A stretch of DNA of 64,000 bases from Scytolyngbya sp. HA4215-MV1 (GTDB lineage: Bacteria > Cyanobacteriota > Cyanobacteriia > Leptolyngbyales > Leptolyngbyaceae): assembly GCA_019359045.1 (NCBI GenBank), contig JAHHIA010000013.1, positions 124,001-188,000 of the forward strand, written 5' to 3'. The notes under the pieces were generated by a model. That model had not been told where the DNA came from. It worked only from the letters and a program-made list of their open reading frames with translations, and searched no databases. The position numbers and the translations under genes are program-made. This document shows positions 10,013 through 19,358 of this stretch, one piece after another. Each line of letters opens with the position of its first letter. Position 1 is the stretch's first letter.

Positions 10013-10220
10013 TCCAAGTTTAGTATTTTCCAAGGAGGCGCAAAACCTGACGCTCCTGAGTACCTATCAATATTTTTTGTAGGTATGAAAAGCCGCACGC
10101 CCTGCGGTGAAAAAATGGTTGGATTGAATTCAGGTTTCTCAGTCTTGCGATCCGATAGTCAAGCTTTGCGTCCCTACGATTGCGCTGTTCTTTCAGGAGC
10201 TACCTCATTTCTGGCTTAGC

Positions 10221-10790
10221 TTAGGGTGAAGGTATGACTTGGGCTAAAGAATCGGTAATCAGCGCTAATTCAATGCGTTGGTCGGTTAGCGGTTTAATCT
10301 CAACTCGAATCTGGGGACCAAAAAAGCTGGTTAGCTTAGCTTGCTTTTGTTGCCAATTTTCCAGTGAGATGAAAGGTGAGGCAAACTCCAGAATTAACCC
10401 ATAGTTACCTGCAATATTCTCTTCTCGCAGTCCACTCAACAAAGGCCGTTCTTCATCGGTAGGACTGAGACCCAGACGTTTTAATGCTTCATCTAAATGT
10501 GCCGATTGCCCATAGCGATAGCGGGTCACGTCTTTCCGAATCTGATTTTGTGTCTCTGTGGCTTGCTGATTTCGGAGTGCCAAAACTTCTGGAGCAGTGG
10601 GTTGAGTGATGGGAACAGGCTTCAGTTCAGAGGCTTTGAGCGCCAGACCTCCCAGTAAGAGCGGAATGCCATAGAAGAAGCCAACTAAGTTGAGTGTTGG
10701 TTCTCTAAAGACGTAAGCGCCGAAGCCTAAAAGCGTTAGGATGCCACCTACCCATAGACCCAGTGTTCCCAGAGAAGTTTGACGTAACAT
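10221..10790 (-). CDS. DUF2854 family membrane protein
   Basis: A 189-residue protein. Two hydrophobic segments (about residues 8-27 and 33-51) include the family-typical NLVGFFYGIPLLLGGLALKA, followed by ELKPVP and a soluble C-terminal domain. DUF2854 proteins are conserved in cyanobacteria and plastid-bearing plants; their function is not established. The topology suggests two N-terminal membrane helices with a soluble domain of about 130 residues. ATG 10790 gives the family's usual N-terminus. Confidence 0.88.
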   Translation of the reverse strand: MLRQTSLGTLGLWVGGILTLLGFGAYVFREPTLNLVGFFYGIPLLLGGLALKASELKPVPITQPTAPEVLALRNQQATETQNQIRKDVTRYRYGQSAHLDEALKRLGLSPTDEERPLLSGLREENIAGNYGLILEFASPFISLENWQQKQAKLTSFFGPQIRVEIKPLTDQRIELALITDSLAQVIPSP

Positions 10791-11206
10791 AAGAGATAGT
10801 AGAGGTGAATCTGAGATCGATCGCTATTGCTTAGTCTCGCTGATCTTGGTGCTTCTGGATAGCCCCGAAAAGCTGACAATCCGCAACATAGACGATTTTT
10901 GACTGCCAGAGATGGGCTTTTGAGCCAAGGTCAAAAATGGATTGGGTGGACTTTGGGATAGAGGAGTGAATGGATATGATGGCGAATAACTCTTACTTTC
11001 AAGCACAGGTATGACTCAGTGAAGCAATCGTTGAATTTGTTCTCAATTTGCGATCGAGTGGGTCGGTGGGGGAAGCATTTAGCGATTTGGCTGAAGTGCG
11101 ACGGAACCGACGAAAAGCCCTTATACTAACTTGATGTAGTAAATGCGACTACGATTTTTCGGTATGTTGGGGTTGTCTGCTACCGTATTTCTATCTGGTT
11201 TTCATA
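10791..11206. other. Intergenic region between divergent genes
   Basis: 416 bp between DUF2854 (-) and the next gene (+). A 60-codon minus-strand reading frame (10824-11006) has no recognisable features. No repeat or RNA gene seen. Confidence 0.4.
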
Positions 11207-11461
11207 ATGTTAAAAGACGACAGTCATACCACTCAGAATGGTTCGCTGCTTGATCAGATAGATTCGCTCAAGCGAGAAGATGAGACACTCTACAATATTC
11301 TTGCTGTGGACGTTTGGGCATTGGCAAAAACGATGGACGAGTTTCAGCCAGGGTTTTGGGCAGCTTTTATGAAAAATCGAGAGAAAGCGTTAAAGCGATT
11401 TATCGATGAGGTGATTAAGACGAAGCCTGCCGATACGAAGCGCCCTCCTTTTTTGCGTTAG
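11207..11461 (+). CDS. Conserved-looking hypothetical protein, 84 aa
   Basis: A short acidic, soluble protein with a coherent helical pattern. Its centre reads LYNILAVDVWALAKTMDEF, then PGFWAAFMKNREKALKRFIDE. No transmembrane segment or signal peptide is visible and I do not recognise the family. The start ATG at 11207 is the only sensible one. A small hairpin lies 20 bp after the stop. Confidence 0.6.
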   Translation: MLKDDSHTTQNGSLLDQIDSLKREDETLYNILAVDVWALAKTMDEFQPGFWAAFMKNREKALKRFIDEVIKTKPADTKRPPFLR

Positions 11462-11479
11462 ATCGTTCAAGCTGCGGTT

Positions 11480-11499
11480 ACAAACCGGTTCTGGTTTGT
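11480..11499 (+). terminator. Weak hairpin after the 84-aa gene
   Basis: ACAAACC and GGTTTGT pair across a 6-base loop just after the stop at 11461. No T-run follows, so factor-independent termination is uncertain. It sits between convergent genes. Confidence 0.35.
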
Positions 11500-11654
11500 C
11501 GTTAGGAGCGACCGAACGAATGATTTGCTCGAGATCGCACATTTTTCAGGCTTGCAAATTACCATCGCAGTTGCTTCAAGTGATACCTACGAGGGCTGGG
11601 CTTGCCCTCCAGGTCAGAGAATTCATGGGTTTAATGGGTGGTTTGCGGTGGAAA

Positions 11655-13652
11655 TCAGAGATTCTCGATCGCCAAAGACGGAACCGGATCGGCTAACTCG
11701 AACCCAAATACGCGCGAGTAGAAAAATAGTTCCCCATCTAGCGCACTTTTAATATTTTCAGCTTTGCGGAAACCGTGCTGTTCTCCCTGAAACAGGACAT
11801 AAGCAACGGGTAATTTCTTCGATCGTAAAGCATTCACCATCAGCTCTGACTGGCTTGGGGGGACAACTTTATCTTCATCCCCCTGAAAGAAGATCACGGG
11901 ACAGGACAGGAGATCGGTAGCATAAATGGGCGATCGCTCCCTATAAAGATCTTCCTGTTCAGGATAGGGACCAATCAGGCTATCCAGATAACGCGACTCA
12001 AACTTATGGGTATCGGTTGCCAGTGCCGCCAGATCACTGACCCCATAGTAGCTCGCACCGGCTTTGAAGGTATCGCGAAAAGTGAGGGCACAGAGCGTCG
12101 TATAGCCCCCCGCACTGCCTCCCGAAATTACCAGACGATCGCCATCCACACTGCCTAACGCCACCAGATACTTCGCTCCATTGGCACAGTCATCCACATC
12201 TACAATGCCCCATTGTCCTTTCAAGCGTTCTCGATAAGCACGTCCATAGCCTGTACTACCGCCATAGTTGACATCCAGGACCCCAATGCCGCGACTCGTC
12301 CAGTACTGGATACTCAAGCTAAAAGCCGCAGAGGTGGCTGCGGTCGGTCCACCATGGCTTTTGACCAACAAAGGAGGACGTTCATTTTCAGGGGCAGTAA
12401 ACGCTCCATTCTTAGGTGGATAGAAATAGCCATAAGCGGTAAGTCCGTTTTCGGTTGGAAAGGCAATCGCCTCTGGCACCGAAAGATACGCTTCATCAAT
12501 GACTAACTCACTCGCACGGCGCAACACTTCTAAAGTTTGAGTTGCCAAATCGACACGGACGATCGCCCCTGGCTGAATCGGCGACCCCGCACCCAACACC
12601 AACACTCCGGGCGCGGCTTGAATGCTGCCACTGCGAAAATAGGGCAACGACAGTGGCGAGAGTTTCCCCGTCGCCGTATCCAGGCTCGCGATGTGGCTTT
12701 CTCCAGCTTCGGTATAGGTACAGAGGATCTGTCCGCTCGATTCAAAAGCATACGTTGTCATGCCAAACACCCATTGAGGCAAGCCAAACTCTGCTTCCAT
12801 CGGACATACAGGTTCCAACCAGCCATAGGCTTCGGCATCCGAATCATCGGGTCTCCCCTGCCCACCCTTAAACAGTGGGGGTTCCGGCAACCAGCGATAG
12901 AGATTCCACCAACCCGATCGATCGGAAATTAAATACAACACTCCATCCGGCGACCACTCTGGCTGAAAGATCGACTCTTCCAACCCGCCTGCCACCTGAT
13001 GCACCTCGCCCAAAGAGCCATCTGCCAGCACATCTGCCACCCAAAGCTCAGTCCCATCCCAAGGCATCAAGGGATGATTCCAGCAAATCCAGGCAAGTTG
13101 TTTGCCATCCGGGCTGAGGCGGGGGGAGGCATAAAAATCTTTGCCAGTTGCCAGAATGGCTTGTTCGCTTCCATCTGCCAGATTAATGCTGACCAGGGTA
13201 TTGATAATTTCTGACTCGGTTAGGGTGTGATCTTCACGCACACAAATGAAACGGTTGCGATCGCGATCGACCAATCCATCGGCATAGCGGTAGGCAACCT
13301 CCGGCGTAAGTGGCTCAGGTGCCTGCCCAGGAATTTGGCGATAGAGCCGTTGGTTGGCAAAGTTAGAAAAATAAACTGTGCCATCGACCACTAAAAATGC
13401 GCCCCCCCCATACTCATGCGCTCGCGTCCGCACATTAAACGGTGCTGGTGTAACATCCCTGATCTGTCCGTCTGGGGTTCGCTGCACAATGACATTCCGT
13501 CCGCCTTCATTAGGGCGAGATTCGCTCCAGTAGATGTCTTCACCATCTAAAACTACGGTTCCCAGACCGACGCTTCCAGCCACAATCAGCTCAGAAGTAA
13601 TAGGTGATTTCCAGGAACCGTAAGGTGCTACTTGAAGTTCAGAGATAGCCAT
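11655..13652 (-). CDS. S9 family peptidase (prolyl oligopeptidase / acylaminoacyl peptidase type)
   Basis: A 665-residue enzyme from ATG 13652. An upstream in-frame ATG at 13736 would add 28 residues unlike the family. The N-terminal two thirds form a WD/PD40-type beta-propeller with SPDGKQLAW and WSPDG signatures. The C-terminal alpha/beta hydrolase carries the catalytic triad: Ser513 in GGSAGGY, Asp in GDEDKVVPP and His in GEQHGFR. Such enzymes cleave short peptides and the propeller limits substrate size. It is probably cytoplasmic, as no signal peptide is present. It is divergent from the RRM protein gene and convergent with the 84-aa gene. Confidence 0.93.
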   Translation of the reverse strand: MAISELQVAPYGSWKSPITSELIVAGSVGLGTVVLDGEDIYWSESRPNEGGRNVIVQRTPDGQIRDVTPAPFNVRTRAHEYGGGAFLVVDGTVYFSNFANQRLYRQIPGQAPEPLTPEVAYRYADGLVDRDRNRFICVREDHTLTESEIINTLVSINLADGSEQAILATGKDFYASPRLSPDGKQLAWICWNHPLMPWDGTELWVADVLADGSLGEVHQVAGGLEESIFQPEWSPDGVLYLISDRSGWWNLYRWLPEPPLFKGGQGRPDDSDAEAYGWLEPVCPMEAEFGLPQWVFGMTTYAFESSGQILCTYTEAGESHIASLDTATGKLSPLSLPYFRSGSIQAAPGVLVLGAGSPIQPGAIVRVDLATQTLEVLRRASELVIDEAYLSVPEAIAFPTENGLTAYGYFYPPKNGAFTAPENERPPLLVKSHGGPTAATSAAFSLSIQYWTSRGIGVLDVNYGGSTGYGRAYRERLKGQWGIVDVDDCANGAKYLVALGSVDGDRLVISGGSAGGYTTLCALTFRDTFKAGASYYGVSDLAALATDTHKFESRYLDSLIGPYPEQEDLYRERSPIYATDLLSCPVIFFQGDEDKVVPPSQSELMVNALRSKKLPVAYVLFQGEQHGFRKAENIKSALDGELFFYSRVFGFELADPVPSLAIENL

Positions 13653-13710
13653 CAACTTTGAAGGTTTGAAGAACAACTGTTCAAGTTTACTGTCCAAATT
13701 GACTGGTGTG

Positions 13711-13830
13711 TATGGGGTCAGAACAAGTCGTCTCAATCAGCATTTTTATCTATCCTCAAACCAAATTGGCTGGGGAATATGGGCTTAGAACCAGTTATTT
13801 GAATCCGCAATTTTACCTATTCTCAAACGG
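13711..13830. repeat. Imperfect ~67-bp tandem duplication upstream of the RRM gene
   Basis: The segment ending TATCCTCAAAC (to 13761) recurs 67 bp later, ending TATTCTCAAAC (to 13828). Shared landmarks are TATGGG..AGAAC(A/C)AG and the A/T-rich TTTTA(T/C)CTAT. It lies in the divergent promoter region of the S9 peptidase and RRM genes. Confidence 0.55.
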
Positions 13831-13990
13831 TTTCTAAGAAATTATGTGAGGATTTTTGCTATCATCGCGGTTTACGTGTTAGGTTAAGCCCTGAGCTTTG
13901 AAATTCGGCTGACAGCATTGCTCTGTAATGACAAGCATTTCTCCGAATCTTTAATCTCTTATCCTGTTTGTTGGTTCCGGAGGAATATCC

Positions 13991-14299
13991 ATGTCGATTT
14001 ACGTTGGTAACTTGTCTTACGAAGTTACGCAAGAGGACTTGAGCAATGTTTTTGCTGAGTACGGTACTGTAAAACGAGTCCAACTTCCCACCGATCGCGA
14101 AACTGGGCGGATGCGTGGTTTTGGGTTTGTTGAAATGGAGGAAGAAGCTCAAGAAGAAGCTGCGATCGCTGCCCTGGATGGGGCGGAATGGATGGGGCGT
14201 GACCTCAAAGTCAATAAAGCCAAACCCCGTGAGGAAAGAAGTCCCGGGGGGGGTGGTAACCGTCGGAACAATCGGGATGGATTCTCTCGCCGCTATTAA
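13991..14299 (+). CDS. RNA-binding protein with one RRM domain (cyanobacterial Rbp type)
   Basis: A 102-residue protein with a single RNA recognition motif over about residues 1-80: RNP2 is IYVGNLSY and RNP1 is RGFGFVEM. A short Gly/Arg/Asn-rich tail follows (GGGGNRRNNR). This is the glycine-rich-tail class of cyanobacterial Rbp proteins, several of which are cold-inducible in studied strains and bind RNA. It has a strong GGAGG site 8 bp before ATG 13991. It is followed by a hairpin terminator and then rpsU, an order seen in other cyanobacteria. Cold regulation here is inference. Confidence 0.95.
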   Translation: MSIYVGNLSYEVTQEDLSNVFAEYGTVKRVQLPTDRETGRMRGFGFVEMEEEAQEEAAIAALDGAEWMGRDLKVNKAKPREERSPGGGGNRRNNRDGFSRRY

Positions 14300-14338
14300 A
14301 TCGAGCGATCGAGTTTTCACAATCATCAATGGATAGGT

Positions 14339-14366
14339 GGGTAAAGTAGATCAGTCTACTTTACCC
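14339..14366 (+). terminator. Hairpin terminator after the RRM gene
   Basis: A perfect 12-bp stem, GGGTAAAGTAGA / TCTACTTTACCC, with loop TCAG, lies 40 bp after the stop. It is followed by an A/T-rich stretch (CCAAATTTT). It probably ends or attenuates transcription before rpsU. Confidence 0.75.
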
Positions 14367-14521
14367 TCCAAATTTTCGTGTTAAGAATAGGAGTTAGCGC
14401 TGGCAGTGTCCCCCTGACTCCTAATATCTTTGATAAATCAAGAAATTGATGATTTCAGGTTTGTGTTTCAGAACCTTGTTGTGCTCAGAGTCCAGTCCAT
14501 CCGTACCCAAGGAAAAGCCGC

Positions 14522-14704
14522 ATGACCCAAATCACCGTTGGCGAAAACGAAGGCATCGATTCGGCGCTTCGTCGGTTCAAACGTCAAGTTTCTAGAGCCG
14601 GAATTTTTTCGGATATTAAGCGTTTGCGTCATTTTGAAACTCCGATTGAAAAGCGCAAGCGCAAAGAAATCGCCAGACGACGTAAAAAGCGGTTTAATCA
14701 CTAA
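14522..14704 (+). CDS. rpsU: 30S ribosomal protein S21
   Basis: A 60-residue, strongly basic protein with the S21 signature: [16 protein letters not shown] near the N-terminus and a C-terminal cluster [16 protein letters not shown]21 sits on the small subunit near the 3' end of 16S rRNA and supports initiation. Length and sequence are typical for cyanobacteria. It follows the RRM protein gene, separated by a terminator hairpin. Confidence 0.96.
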   Translation: MTQITVGENEGIDSALRRFKRQVSRAGIFSDIKRLRHFETPIEKRKRKEIARRRKKRFNH

Positions 14705-14745
14705 TCGATTGCAACCTGTTCAAACCCTATTTGGCCGCCTTACCA

Positions 14746-15135
14746 ATGGATGTCCATGAATTTCAGAGCCGTTATGCAGCGGGGCAACGAAACTTCAGCG
14801 GAATTAATTTGATGGGAGCAAAATTGCGGAATGTAAATCTCAAAAATGTAAATTTGAGTGGCGCAAATTTGACCAAGGCAAATCTAAGTCATGCCAGCCT
14901 AAGTAGCGCCGATCTCCGCAACGCAATTCTCCTGCATGTTGATTTTAGTGAAGCCAATCTGACAGGGGCAGATCTGACAGGAGCCAATTTGGTGGGGTCG
15001 AAGTTGACCAATACCAAATTGAACGATGCCAACCTGACTCAGGCTAACCTTACAGATGTTAACCTGAACGAGGCTCAATTTCGTCGTGTTACGATGCCTG
15101 ATGGAACTCGACAACAGTTCTCTCAACACAAATAA
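14746..15135 (+). CDS. Pentapeptide repeat protein
   Basis: A 129-residue protein with about 15 tandem A(D/N)LxX pentapeptides from about residue 20 to 115, for example LSGANLTKANLSHASLSSAD. These form a right-handed quadrilateral beta-helix. No signal peptide is visible, so it is probably cytoplasmic. Function of such stand-alone proteins in cyanobacteria is mostly unknown. ATG 14746 is chosen over an upstream TTG at 14731. A strong terminator follows. Confidence 0.9.
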   Translation: MDVHEFQSRYAAGQRNFSGINLMGAKLRNVNLKNVNLSGANLTKANLSHASLSSADLRNAILLHVDFSEANLTGADLTGANLVGSKLTNTKLNDANLTQANLTDVNLNEAQFRRVTMPDGTRQQFSQHK

Positions 15136-15181
15136 ACCCATTGGGGTGACTACGAAAGAATTGTAAAAAATTGATTGAAAC

Positions 15182-15219
15182 CAGGTGTGATACGCGAGAT
15201 TTATCACACCTGATTTTTT
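15182..15219 (+). terminator. Rho-independent terminator
   Basis: The stem CAGGTGTGATA / TATCACACCTG (11 bp, 9-base loop) is followed by ATTTTTTATT, a classical intrinsic terminator for the pentapeptide gene. Confidence 0.88.
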
Positions 15220-15229
15220 ATTGGACTCT

Positions 15230-15541
15230 ATGAATCCCACTTTTATGAGGGCAAAAATCGAGCATCAGATTGTGTTTTTGCACCATGAAGATGTACCAAC
15301 TTATAAAAAAGGGGGATCGGTGGTGCGAAATAGTTATTTTTGGGCACTCCGCTCGATCGCGGCGCGAGCAGTGCGAAATCAGGACTGGGAGTTTGAGGCA
15401 GAAGTCTGGGTTGCCCTACAACGAATGCTTTTATCTTTTGCGGAATCAGGCTATTTGGGTTTGCACGAAACTCTACTCGAGTTTCCAATCGAACAAGGAG
15501 AAATCCCACTCGTCCTCCAACCGATTTCAACCTGGCAGTAG
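15230..15541 (+). CDS. Hypothetical protein, 103 aa
   Basis: A soluble protein of 103 residues from ATG 15230, preferred over a TTG at 15221 that overlaps the terminator's end. It has a mixed N-terminus (MNPTFMRAKIEH) and a helical centre (NSYFWALRSIAARAVRNQDW). I do not recognise a family. It lies 96 bp upstream of the Hsp70-like gene on the same strand and could share its transcript. Confidence 0.6.
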   Translation: MNPTFMRAKIEHQIVFLHHEDVPTYKKGGSVVRNSYFWALRSIAARAVRNQDWEFEAEVWVALQRMLLSFAESGYLGLHETLLEFPIEQGEIPLVLQPISTWQ

Positions 15542-15637
15542 GGCAGAAAGCCACTCCGAAAAACCAGGAAACTGGAGAAGCGGAGGGATAAGACGTAAAA
15601 TACGGGTTACGCCGACTGATTCTTCATCTGATTTGAA

Positions 15638-17224
15638 ATGGGAATTGCGATCGATTTTGGCACCAGCAATACAGTCGTTGCTCGCTGGAACCGAGCAACT
15701 CAGCAATCGGAAACATTGTCTCTGCCCGGTTTTTCGCTGCGCTCTGGGCAGAACCCTCCTCTGATCCCCAGTCTGGTCTATGTAGAAGATGCCACAACGG
15801 GCAAAGTCGTGACCGGACAACAGGTACGCGATCGGGGACTGGATCTGAGCAGTGATCCCCGTTTTTTCCGTAACTTCAAGCGGGGGATTGGGTCATCAGT
15901 TCAGGGCTTTTTGCCTGAAGTGGATAGGAAAACCGTTTCTTTTGAGCAAGTTGGACAATGGTTTCTCAGCCAGATCATTACCGCCATTCCAGAAGCCTCG
16001 GAATCGCTGATCTTTACGGTGCCTGTCGATAGTTTCGAGGCATATCGCCACTGGTTGGGACAGGTGTGCCAGTCGCTGCGGGTGGAGCAGGTGAGGATGC
16101 TGGATGAGCCAACTGCAGCCGCGCTGGGCTACGGATTGGCAGACCGAGAAACCTTACTGGTCATTGACTTTGGCGGTGGGACACTTGATCTGTCGCTGGT
16201 TCGGTTAGGCAGTCATGCGACACAACAAAAACCGCTGGGCTTTGTGCTGAAATGGGGACAAAAGTCTTTTGCAGAAAAATCGGGGCAGAAGCCGAAAGTT
16301 GCCAGAGTGCTGGCAAAAGCGGGACAAAATCTGGGGGGTTCGGATATCGACCATTGGTTGGTGGACTATTTTGTCCAAACGCAGGGGCTCACGCCTTCTC
16401 CTCTCATCACCCGACTGGCAGAGCGGTTAAAAATTCAGCTTTCACTGCAACCTCAGGCAGCAGAAGTTTACTTTAACGACGAGACGTTGGATAGCTATGA
16501 ACTGAAGCTTGATCGTCCCCAATTTGAAGCCCTGCTCACAGACCATCTGTTTTTTGAAACCCTGGATGACATGATGATGCAGGTGCTGCAACAAGCCCGC
16601 CGACAGGGGTTGGAAGTTGCCGATATTGATGCGGTGTTACTGGTTGGCGGCACGGCACAAATTCCGTCAGTGCAGACCTGGGTTCAGCAATATTTTGAGC
16701 CTGCCAAAATTCGCTGCGAACGCCCGTTTGAGGCGATCGCTCAGGGGGCATTGCAAGTGAGCCAGGGAGTTGAGCTAAAGGATTTTCTTTACCACGGCTA
16801 CGGTATTCGCTATTGGGATCGACGCAATCACTGCCACAACTGGCATGCTTTGATCAAACCAGGACAACCCTATCCCATGAACGAACCGATCGAACTGGTG
16901 CTGGGTGCGTCGATCGAAAATCAACCCAGTATTGAGTTGGTCTTAGGCGAACTAGGCACCGCCGCAGAGCAGACGGAAGTTTACTTTGATGGAGATCGGC
17001 TCGTGACCCGACGGCTGTCGGGACCTCAAGCCCAAGTGCAAGCTCTCAACGATCGCGATGGCGCCAGAAGCATTGCCCAACTGGCTCCTCCAGGACATCC
17101 TGGCAGCGATCGCATCAAAGTTCAGTTTTTGGTGGATGATCAGCGGTTTTTGCGGATCACGGTAGAAGATTTGTTAACCCATCAGACGTTGTTAGAAAAC
17201 CGGGTAGTGGTGCAGTTAAGTTAA
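15638..17224 (+). CDS. Hsp70-family ATPase (DnaK-like)
   Basis: A 528-residue protein with a full actin-fold ATPase domain: phosphate 1 motif IDFGTSNTVVA at the N-terminus, DEPTAAALGYG in the middle, phosphate 2 motif VIDFGGGTLDLSLV, and the adenosine motif VLLVGGTAQIPSV. The remaining C-terminal part is about 150 residues and unlike the canonical DnaK substrate-binding domain with lid. It is therefore one of the divergent Hsp70 proteins common in cyanobacteria rather than housekeeping DnaK. No grpE or dnaJ is nearby. Confidence 0.9.
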   Translation: MGIAIDFGTSNTVVARWNRATQQSETLSLPGFSLRSGQNPPLIPSLVYVEDATTGKVVTGQQVRDRGLDLSSDPRFFRNFKRGIGSSVQGFLPEVDRKTVSFEQVGQWFLSQIITAIPEASESLIFTVPVDSFEAYRHWLGQVCQSLRVEQVRMLDEPTAAALGYGLADRETLLVIDFGGGTLDLSLVRLGSHATQQKPLGFVLKWGQKSFAEKSGQKPKVARVLAKAGQNLGGSDIDHWLVDYFVQTQGLTPSPLITRLAERLKIQLSLQPQAAEVYFNDETLDSYELKLDRPQFEALLTDHLFFETLDDMMMQVLQQARRQGLEVADIDAVLLVGGTAQIPSVQTWVQQYFEPAKIRCERPFEAIAQGALQVSQGVELKDFLYHGYGIRYWDRRNHCHNWHALIKPGQPYPMNEPIELVLGASIENQPSIELVLGELGTAAEQTEVYFDGDRLVTRRLSGPQAQVQALNDRDGARSIAQLAPPGHPGSDRIKVQFLVDDQRFLRITVEDLLTHQTLLENRVVVQLS

Positions 17225-17265
17225 CAGATTTGGGATTCGCAATTTGGGATTGATGATTTGGGAAC

Positions 17266-18852
17266 ATGAAAATAATCCGCCATGAACGTTCGAGTAGGGT
17301 AAAAATGGGTCATCGGCTAAATTCCCGAATGCGCAATTCTGGTTGCGGATTATTCGTGACTGGATGGCTATCGGCGATCGCAACTGCAACTGTGTGGTTG
17401 CCCAACACTGCGCCTGCTTGGGCACAAAGTTTAGCCCACGCCTCCCCTCAGTTTTTGGCACAGGCTACTGGTTCGATAATTTGTCCAGCCCAGTTAGGCG
17501 CCGCAATTTCTGCCATTGTGGAGCGTCCCCAATTTGCCCGCTCTCGTTGGGGCATTGTAGTACAACCTCTATCGGTCAAGGGAACCAGCCCCCCACTCTA
17601 CACCCGCGATGCTCGGTACTATTTCGTACCTGCTTCCAACGCTAAACTGCTGAGCACCGCTGCGATTCTTTATCGTCTCAAATCGCAATACCGCATTCGT
17701 ACATCGGTTTATCGAGTGGCAGATCCGACCGGACAAATCGTGCTACGCGTCGTGGGACGCGGCGATCCCAGCCTCACCAACGCAGCGTTGAAACTGCTAG
17801 CCCAACAACTGAGCCAACAGGGCATTCGTCGCATAGATCGTTTGCTTGGCGACGATAGCTACTTTAACGGGGCAGAAGTGAATCCCAATTGGGAATGGGG
17901 CGACCTTCAAGGCGGCTATGGCGCAACGGTCAACGGATTAATGGTGAACCAAAATGCGATCGACCTGCAAATTGTGCCCCAAGGCTTGGGACAACCCTTG
18001 CAAGTCCGTTGGGAAAATCCCAGCGAGGCAGCTGGTTGGCAAATCATCAATACCGCTCGCACCGTTGCAGCAACAGAACCCGAGTTTCTCGACGTAGGGC
18101 GTGACCTGAGCAAACCCATTTTGCGGGTACAGGGGCAACTTCGGGTCGGATCTGCCGCAGAACCCGTTGCCGTTTCCATCTCCGACCCGGCGCAAAACTT
18201 TCTGCAACAGTTTCGCACCGCGCTCGCAGCCGAAAAAATCACCGTTGCTCAAGCAGAAGTAACCACCCGCCCTGCCAGTCAATCCGAACCCGAAATCGCC
18301 TTTGTGCAATCCCCCCCCTTAGCAACATTGCTGGCAGAAACCAACCAGGAAAGCAATAATCTCTATGCAGAGGCGCTGTTACGGACTCTCGGCAAGGTGT
18401 CTGTCAACGCCAGCAATAGTTCGCCGCTAGAGCTGGGATTAAGCAATGTTAAAGCCACACTAGCGGGATTGGGGGTAGATGGGAGCGGCTTCATTTTGGT
18501 GGATGCGTCGGGGTTGGCGCGACAAGATCGGGTGAGCCCGGACGCGATCGTCCAAACCCTCCAGGTCATGTCCAAAGTACCAGAATCTTCCATTTACCGA
18601 GCATCTTTGGCAGTAGCAGGCAAAAGCGGGACGCTCCGCGATCGGTTTATCGGCACCCCTGTGCAGGGAATTCTTCAGGGGAAGACGGGCACCATTCAAG
18701 GAGCCGTGTCCTTATCGGGCTATTTAACACCCGCCAATTACTCACCACTGGTGTTCAGTATTCTGGTGAACCAGTCTGATGCCTCGTTTTCAACCTTGCG
18801 AGGCGCGATCGATGACATCGTTCTGGTCTTGGCGCGCCTGAAACCCTGTTAG
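17266..18852 (+). CDS. dacB: D-alanyl-D-alanine carboxypeptidase/endopeptidase, PBP4 type
   Basis: A 528-residue serine peptidase of family S13. Its three active-site motifs are visible: SxxK (Ser124-Asn-Ala-Lys127 in PASNAKLL), SxN (ESNNLYAE) and KTG (GKTGTIQGAVSLSGYL). A signal peptide with hydrophobic core at about residues 28-45 and cleavage near AWAQ sends it to the periplasm, where it trims peptidoglycan peptides. The large insert between the SxxK and SxN motifs is typical of PBP4. The gene ends in a strong hairpin shared with the convergent Hli gene. Confidence 0.93.
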   Translation: MKIIRHERSSRVKMGHRLNSRMRNSGCGLFVTGWLSAIATATVWLPNTAPAWAQSLAHASPQFLAQATGSIICPAQLGAAISAIVERPQFARSRWGIVVQPLSVKGTSPPLYTRDARYYFVPASNAKLLSTAAILYRLKSQYRIRTSVYRVADPTGQIVLRVVGRGDPSLTNAALKLLAQQLSQQGIRRIDRLLGDDSYFNGAEVNPNWEWGDLQGGYGATVNGLMVNQNAIDLQIVPQGLGQPLQVRWENPSEAAGWQIINTARTVAATEPEFLDVGRDLSKPILRVQGQLRVGSAAEPVAVSISDPAQNFLQQFRTALAAEKITVAQAEVTTRPASQSEPEIAFVQSPPLATLLAETNQESNNLYAEALLRTLGKVSVNASNSSPLELGLSNVKATLAGLGVDGSGFILVDASGLARQDRVSPDAIVQTLQVMSKVPESSIYRASLAVAGKSGTLRDRFIGTPVQGILQGKTGTIQGAVSLSGYLTPANYSPLVFSILVNQSDASFSTLRGAIDDIVLVLARLKPC

Positions 18853-18860
18853 AAACCGAA

Positions 18861-18891
18861 AGAGGCGATGATTTTAGCAATCATCGCCTCT
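18861..18891. terminator. Bidirectional hairpin between dacB and the Hli gene
   Basis: A perfect 13-bp stem, AGAGGCGATGATT / AATCATCGCCTCT, with a 5-base loop, starts 9 bp after the dacB stop. It lies between convergent genes and probably terminates both, although the T-run is weak. Confidence 0.7.
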
Positions 18892-19014
18892 GAATCCATG
18901 CGCGTAGTGAATGAGTTCGCTCTTAGGGCTGTCCAGCAGCGCTACCGTCCATCCCAAACAGGACTTTGCCTCAGCACGCACAGAATCGAACAACTGCCAG
19001 AATCAGTCGATCGC

Positions 19015-19185
19015 TTAGTGCAAACCGAGCCAGTTCAGTACACCTTGTCCAGTCAAAAACTCGATCAACAAAGCCATCGAAAAACCGACCATAGCAGCCC
19101 GCCCATTCAAGCGTTCTGCATATCCGTTAAAACCAAATTTGGGTTCTACAGACTTGGGAGCAACAGTGGGTTGAGATTGCGTCAT
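19015..19185 (-). CDS. High-light-inducible protein (Hli/Scp, one-helix chlorophyll-binding)
   Basis: A 56-residue protein from ATG 19185; a longer frame to 19224 is less likely. The helix contains the chlorophyll a/b-binding signature: GYAERLNGRAAMVGFSMALL, with Glu, Asn, Arg spaced as in LHC helices, then EFLTGQGVLNWLGL. Hli proteins bind chlorophyll and carotenoid in the thylakoid membrane and protect photosystem II assembly under high light. The short soluble N-terminus (TQSQPTVAPKSVEPKFGF) is typical. Confidence 0.95.
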   Translation of the reverse strand: MTQSQPTVAPKSVEPKFGFNGYAERLNGRAAMVGFSMALLIEFLTGQGVLNWLGLH

Positions 19186-19358
19186 AGTGGAATTCCTCTG
19201 AATGAGTGTTGCAAGTATCCGCAATGTCGCAACGCTAGAACTGATGACTCAATGGCAGAGACCGCTGCCTTCAGCCATTTTGCTCCGCCTTGTTACATTT
19301 CTTTACTATTCCATTGTAGGGATGCTGAAGGCTGTGTCAACCGGTTCCGTCCGACTTC

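Noticed and set aside
10824-11006. 60-codon minus-strand frame upstream of the DUF2854 gene
   Set aside because: Ser/Pro-rich composition, no recognisable motif and no ribosome-binding site.
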